Assembly (NCBI GenBank): GCA_945868485.1 | Contig: CAMBLS010000007.1 | Coordinates: 1 to 32,536, forward strand | DNA: 32,536 bases | Source: an uncultured Lachnospiraceae bacterium | GTDB lineage: Bacteria > Bacillota > Clostridia > Lachnospirales > Lachnospiraceae | Direction: 5' to 3' | Part shown: piece by piece, positions 27,893 to 32,536 of the stretch | Layout: the number at the start of each line of letters is the position of its first letter | How positions within the stretch are numbered: position 1 is the first letter of the stretch | Made by a program: the position numbers and the translations under genes | Notes under the pieces: model-generated | Told to the model about the DNA's origin: nothing | The model's database searches: none | What the model saw: the letters and a program-made list of their open reading frames with translations, nothing else

Positions 27893-28895
27893 AACCTGCC
27901 TCCTTTTTTAAATCTTTCTCCGCTTTTTTTCTAAAGTCTGTTCGGAATCCTTTTTCAGGATTCATCTTGCATTCTGAAAACAGACTATTTACTGCATTCA
28001 TATACTCTACTCCGGTTTTTGCCTTGCGGATTTTCTTTATGTACCTCTCGCTGTCATCAAATAAAAACTGCATATAATTCCACAGTTCTTTCATTTTAAA
28101 TAAGGTATTCGTATCTCCTGACATTATTCTTTGGTAATCTGCAAAGATTCTGTCATGAAAGCTTTTCAGTCTGTCTGAATCTATCACCTTTCCTGTCAGA
28201 ATTTCTGACAATAGCCCCGGATTGGCAATTAAGCCACGCCCCAGCATAATCCTTTGAATTCCGGAAAAAGCTTCTGTAAATCTCAAGTAATCCTCTACCG
28301 TAAATATATCCCCATTATAGCAGACTGGTGCCTTGCTCTTTTCCACTGCTATACGAAATGCTTCCATATCAGGACAGTTATCATAAAAATCTGCCCTTAC
28401 TCTGGGATGAATAATGAGCTCCGATAATGGATATTGGTTATAGATCTCCAGAATTTCTTCAAATTCCTCAGGTCTTTCCATCCCCACTCTGGTCTTAACA
28501 GAAACAGCAATATCCGCTTTCGCAAACACCTCTTCCAGAAAGTTGCTCAGCCTGTTCGTATCTGCCAAAAGCCCTGCCCCTTTTCCTTTGGACACTACCG
28601 TCTGGTAAGGGCATCCTATATTCAGATTAATCTCCTGATACCCCATCTCCTTAAGCTGTCTGATATAGGAAACAGCCTCCTCACCCTTACTTCCAAGGAG
28701 TTGTGGAACCACCACCATCCCCTGATTGTGCTGCTTTTTCAAATCCTCCAGTTCTCTGGACTTCATTAAGCCATTCTTATTCATTGCAATAAAAGGGGAA
28801 AAATACTTTTTAATTCCGCAGTCAAAACTTTCATGAAATGCATTTCGGTACAAATATCCTGTTATTCCCTCAAGGGGAGCAAAATAAAAATCCAT
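27873..28895 (-). CDS. dus: tRNA-dihydrouridine synthase
   Basis: FAPLEGITGYLYRNAF, EINLNIGCPYQTVVSKGKGAGLL, SVKTRVGM, IHPRVRADFY, YNGDIFT, MLGRGLIANPGL. Confidence 0.94.
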   Translation of the reverse strand: MDFYFAPLEGITGYLYRNAFHESFDCGIKKYFSPFIAMNKNGLMKSRELEDLKKQHNQGMVVVPQLLGSKGEEAVSYIRQLKEMGYQEINLNIGCPYQTVVSKGKGAGLLADTNRLSNFLEEVFAKADIAVSVKTRVGMERPEEFEEILEIYNQYPLSELIIHPRVRADFYDNCPDMEAFRIAVEKSKAPVCYNGDIFTVEDYLRFTEAFSGIQRIMLGRGLIANPGLLSEILTGKVIDSDRLKSFHDRIFADYQRIMSGDTNTLFKMKELWNYMQFLFDDSERYIKKIRKAKTGVEYMNAVNSLFSECKMNPEKGFRTDFRKKAEKDLKKEAGYVGEIL

Positions 28896-28955
28896 GTGTT
28901 TTCTCCTGTCTAGTTAGAATCCAGAAACAGTCAACGGGTATCCGTTCAAAATCAC

Positions 28956-29420
28956 CTAAAGCATTTTATCATAAATTACCCATTCTTCATCCAGTTTTGC
29001 ACCGATATGTTCATAGAAATTTCTGGAATCCTGATTCCAGCCAAGACATTTCCATGTCATTTTCAGACAATCATTTTCCCTGGCAATGTTCTCAAGTTCT
29101 ATGAAGAACTGATTTCCAATTCCGCTTCCTCTGTATGCTTCCCTGACAAAAATATCCTCCAGAAAAAGCACCTTCTTTGCAGGAAAAGAAACCAGCTGGT
29201 AATAATATGCGGCAAAGCCCACAATTTTTCCGTCCATTTCGACCTTCAGCATATGCAGCAGATTGTCCTGAAACATCAGTTTCTCCATTTCCTGTCTTGA
29301 AGCGGAAAAATAGTCCTCAAGCTTTTCGTAAGCCGCAAATTCCTGATATAATTTATAGATTTCTTCCATATCCTGTAACTTTACCATCCCAATAACCGGC
29401 AATATTTTATGATCTTTCAT
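28956..29420 (-). CDS. GNAT family N-acetyltransferase
   Basis: VLFLEDIFVREAYRGSGIGNQFFIELENIA motif A/B; WNQDSRNFYEHIGAK. Confidence 0.92.
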   Translation of the reverse strand: MKDHKILPVIGMVKLQDMEEIYKLYQEFAAYEKLEDYFSASRQEMEKLMFQDNLLHMLKVEMDGKIVGFAAYYYQLVSFPAKKVLFLEDIFVREAYRGSGIGNQFFIELENIARENDCLKMTWKCLGWNQDSRNFYEHIGAKLDEEWVIYDKML

Positions 29421-29502
29421 ACAAGTTTTATCCTCACTTTCAATTTCCTAATCATTGTATCAGTTCACTTGCGCACCAGCAACACAAATCAGCTCTTTCT
29501 AC

Positions 29503-29530
29503 TTGCATTTTGTCATAATTCACTTATACT
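29503..29530 (+). promoter_or_regulatory. Likely promoter of the DUF5721-like gene
   Basis: TTGCAT - 16 nt - TATACT. Confidence 0.5.
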
Positions 29531-29564
29531 GAAACTAACGTATTATATTAAAGCAGGAGTATTT

Positions 29565-30068
29565 ATGAAAGCATATCAGATCAAAGACGTTAAAAATTTT
29601 ATGAGCAGGCTTCTTTGCAGCGATACCTTTGACTCTTTTCTTTTGGCAGAGGCATCCATCACTACTTACAATCAGTTTCTTATCGATGGACATATGGTAA
29701 AGGAATTCTTCACCGGCGATGTCAATGACAGCGATGTGCTTCCTCCCTACGAATTTTCCGAATGGAAAAATATGCGTTCCCTTTGTTTTGACCTTATTAA
29801 AGGGAAACGCACTCCCGTTCAATTCAGGCTTGTACTGCATCTTAAACCGGAATTAATTGAAAAGATACTGACGCAGGGCGATGCTCAGGTTACCTGCAAC
29901 GACATCAAATCCTTTGTTCTGAATATAAAATACGATGGCAGCATGCTTACCTGCATCACCGCCACCGCTTTTCATACATTTCTTCCTGACAAAACTCCCG
30001 ACCTTCTTTGGGATCATTATGTGACAAACTTCCTAAACGACAAAGAACTCTCCTTTGAAGAGGTCTGA
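29565..30068 (+). CDS. DUF5721-like uncharacterised protein
   Basis: RBS GCAGGAG before MKAYQIKDVKNFMSRLL. The ORF-track start at 29409 is too early. Family assignment by recollection. Confidence 0.75.
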   Translation: MKAYQIKDVKNFMSRLLCSDTFDSFLLAEASITTYNQFLIDGHMVKEFFTGDVNDSDVLPPYEFSEWKNMRSLCFDLIKGKRTPVQFRLVLHLKPELIEKILTQGDAQVTCNDIKSFVLNIKYDGSMLTCITATAFHTFLPDKTPDLLWDHYVTNFLNDKELSFEEV

Positions 30069-30098
30069 TTGTACACACATTCGGGATTTCATGTTGAC

Positions 30099-31073
30099 TT
30101 ATCTGACGGTGTCCACCGCTGCACCTTTTAGTTCTTCTTCTGTCAGTTTCATTTCGTCCATAATTTTTTTGATTTCCTTCTGTACCGCTTCCATGGTGCC
30201 ATCCAGCTCCAGCATATACTGCGATACCACCTCTGTCTGATCTGAAATCGCTTCTGCAAACTCTTTCTTTTTGTTCTTGTCCTCTTTGAGTTCCTCCAGC
30301 TTCTCTTCTTCCTCTTTTTTCTTTTCTGCTTTCTCCCTGGATGTCTCTTCCCTTTCTTCCATCTCTTCGTCGATGTGATCCTTCGCCTCGTCCATCAACA
30401 TCCCCACGATCTCATCGCTTGCAGCCTCCAACACTGCATCTGCACTTTTATCAGCCTTTATCATGGTCTGTGATTTGAGCCTGTTTAACTTCGTTCCGGC
30501 GATAAAAGCATTTTCCGCCTGAATGCCTTCCTCTGCTTCCTCCATTTCTATCCTGTAAGCTTTTTCCCCCTCTTTTAGGGAAAGTGCATGCTGCTGATAT
30601 TCTGTAAGCCCTGCCTCTTCAATTTCTGCTATGCGTTTTTTCTCTTCCATAGTCAGGGTCACACCGGAATCCGGAATCTGCGCATCCACCTTCTTTTCAA
30701 GAAGTTTTAAATCCTGCTCTTCCTGAGAATCCTCCTCGACACTATAGGCTTCCCGCAGTGCCAGACGTTCTTCCCTGAGCTTGTTAATCTCCTCTCCTGC
30801 ATTCCCCATTTCCTTTTGGTATTGCCTGATTTTATTTCGGCTTTCCTCAAGTCTTCCATCCAGCTCCTGTTCACCAGCCCATGCATCGCTGACGATCTTC
30901 ATTGCTTTTTCTCTGGCTTCCTGCCTCTTTCGTGCTATGGGGTCAAGCTTTCTATTTAAATTTCCTGCAAATATATTGCTCCGGGCATTCTCCTGTTCCT
31001 TTACATTATTCTGCCGTTCTCTTCTGGTATTGTCACCGAAAAAAATGGTGGTATTTTGATTCTGTACCTTCAT
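30099..31073 (-). CDS. Uncharacterised Glu/Lys-rich coiled-coil protein
   Basis: Long intact ORF; likely start MKVQNQNTTIFFGDN at 31073 after GGAGG; long EK-rich heptad-like stretches. Confidence 0.8.
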   Translation of the reverse strand: MKVQNQNTTIFFGDNTRRERQNNVKEQENARSNIFAGNLNRKLDPIARKRQEAREKAMKIVSDAWAGEQELDGRLEESRNKIRQYQKEMGNAGEEINKLREERLALREAYSVEEDSQEEQDLKLLEKKVDAQIPDSGVTLTMEEKKRIAEIEEAGLTEYQQHALSLKEGEKAYRIEMEEAEEGIQAENAFIAGTKLNRLKSQTMIKADKSADAVLEAASDEIVGMLMDEAKDHIDEEMEEREETSREKAEKKKEEEEKLEELKEDKNKKKEFAEAISDQTEVVSQYMLELDGTMEAVQKEIKKIMDEMKLTEEELKGAAVDTVR

Positions 31074-31225
31074 AGCTCCATCTACCTCCATCCAAACAGG
31101 ATACTCCTTTATCCTGTCCACACATTTCTTTATATATCGTCATTTCTGCTTCATTCAAACAGTGCAATCCATACTCTTTTACCATGAACTTATAGAAGTT
31201 CTGCCTATGATGGGCATAAATAACT

Positions 31226-32536
31226 CTACTCCTTATGGATAATCTCCAGATCCTTTACATATTTCCTTTCCATCTGATGTCTCGCCTTTCGGTTTTCCAC
31301 GGTATCAAAAATAATGGAAAAGTCATAATCCTCCGGATACAACTCATCTGAGGAGACATGCAGCTTTACCCTCTTATGATTAATATAAATTTTCTTATCA
31401 GGAAGCTGAACGCGAAGTACACCCTTTTCATTTACTGGCTCACAGACAATACCAATCTTCTTATCTGGATAAACCATCACACTGTCCCCACGCCTAAATT
31501 TCTCGGAAAGCTGCTTCTGGTGAAACGGTTTGCTTTTTTTGACAGAGGCATTCTTTTCCTTCCTCAGTCCCTGTTCTAACTGGGTGTCAAACTCCTTTCC
31601 CACACTACTACTTCCATAGGCTGCCTTTTGTGCCTCCCACAGCATTCCTTCCGGCATCCCCAGTTTTCTGGCAATATAGAAAGCGCAGCTTTCTCCTGCC
31701 TCTCCAATAATCAGCTGATAAAGAGGTCTTAAACTTTCTTTATCAAATGTCATGCGGGCATTGACAACGCCTTCCTCCTGCTCTGCATAGGTCTTTACTT
31801 CAGGGTAATGGGTGGTTACCAGATAAAGCGCACCACTCTTTTTCAGTTCCTTTAAAATAGCAATGGCAATTCCCATTCCCTCTGCCGGGTCGGTGCCAGA
31901 ACCAAGCTCATCTAAGATAACCAGACTCTCCTTGTCTGCCTTTCTCAAAATAGAAAGCACATTTGTAATATGTGCCGAAAAGGTCGACAGGTTCTCTGTA
32001 AGATTTTGCCCATCTCCGATGTCGCAGAGAATCATGTTATTCATACAGATTTCTGCCCTTTCACAGGCAGTATGCAGACCACATTGCGCCAGAAGGCAAT
32101 TTAACGCTACCGTCTTAATGGCTACCGTCTTTCCCCCGGTATTGGGTCCTGTGATAATGACACCCTTAATTCCCCGCCCTATTTCAAATTGAAGGGGAAC
32201 ATTCACTTTCCGATCCATCAGGGGATGTCGTCCACCTTCAAGCCGTATATAACGCTCTGTATTGATGGATGGCTCCACACCATCATAAGCCATGCTCAGC
32301 TTTCCCTTGGCAAAGATAAAGTCAAGCTTCTCGATGGTTGCATTGTTTTTTACGATGATATCCGCCTTATCCGAAAGCATTGCTGTAAGGGTATACAGAA
32401 TTCGCCTTTCTTCATTTTCCTCATCAATCCTCATTTCCTGCAATTCTTCATACAGCTTTGCCACTGCCACAGGTTCTATAAACAGGGTGCTTCCTGTGGA
32501 TGATTTGTCAATCACAGAGCCCGGCACTTTAAACTT
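31226..32536 (-). CDS. MutS2-family ATPase, C-terminal part (5' end beyond the window), apparently without an Smr domain
   Basis: STGSTLFIEP, ITGPNTGGKTVAIKTV (Walker A), NLSTFSAHI, LVILDELGSGTDPAEG (Walker B), TTHYPEVK. The ORF is open to the window end. Confidence 0.92.
   Translation of the reverse strand, partial: KFKVPGSVIDKSSTGSTLFIEPVAVAKLYEELQEMRIDEENEERRILYTLTAMLSDKADIIVKNNATIEKLDFIFAKGKLSMAYDGVEPSINTERYIRLEGGRHPLMDRKVNVPLQFEIGRGIKGVIITGPNTGGKTVAIKTVALNCLLAQCGLHTACERAEICMNNMILCDIGDGQNLTENLSTFSAHITNVLSILRKADKESLVILDELGSGTDPAEGMGIAIAILKELKKSGALYLVTTHYPEVKTYAEQEEGVVNARMTFDKESLRPLYQLIIGEAGESCAFYIARKLGMPEGMLWEAQKAAYGSSSVGKEFDTQLEQGLRKEKNASVKKSKPFHQKQLSEKFRRGDSVMVYPDKKIGIVCEPVNEKGVLRVQLPDKKIYINHKRVKLHVSSDELYPEDYDFSIIFDTVENRKARHQMERKYVKDLEIIHKE

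Overview
This looks like a chromosomal window from a low-GC Clostridia/Lachnospiraceae-like Firmicute, inferred from gene content, AGGAGG ribosome-binding sites and codon usage. No CRISPR array, prophage or transposase gene is visible. Left end: a promoter-driven, heavily structured RNA on the minus strand (about 75-332, possibly raiA-motif) upstream of a CDS cut by the window edge. Next is a plus-strand pair: an uncharacterised 496 aa protein and a MATE transporter fused to a degenerate RsbW-like ATPase domain. A long minus-strand block (14772 to 4025) encodes an alkyl-sulfatase-like lipoprotein, a SpoIIE/RsbU-type membrane phosphatase, a fumarate reductase (membrane anchor, FrdA, FrdB), a 5'-nucleotidase, a membrane-anchored and probably extracytoplasmic family II pyrophosphatase, and an acyltransferase-3. 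The right half is mostly housekeeping: EamA, PutP, DUF1015, ProB, a RACo-like ASKHA protein, an rRNA-methyltransferase-like protein, DUF2752, KtrA/KtrB, TrpS, an NCS2 purine permease, Dus, GNAT, a DUF5721-like protein, a coiled-coil protein and a MutS2-like protein lacking Smr. The strongest non-coding signals are a 470-bp imperfect palindrome (17552-18021) that no coding feature explains, the 5' structured RNA, and a compound inverted repeat at 3921-4016. All family calls were made by eye without database searches.
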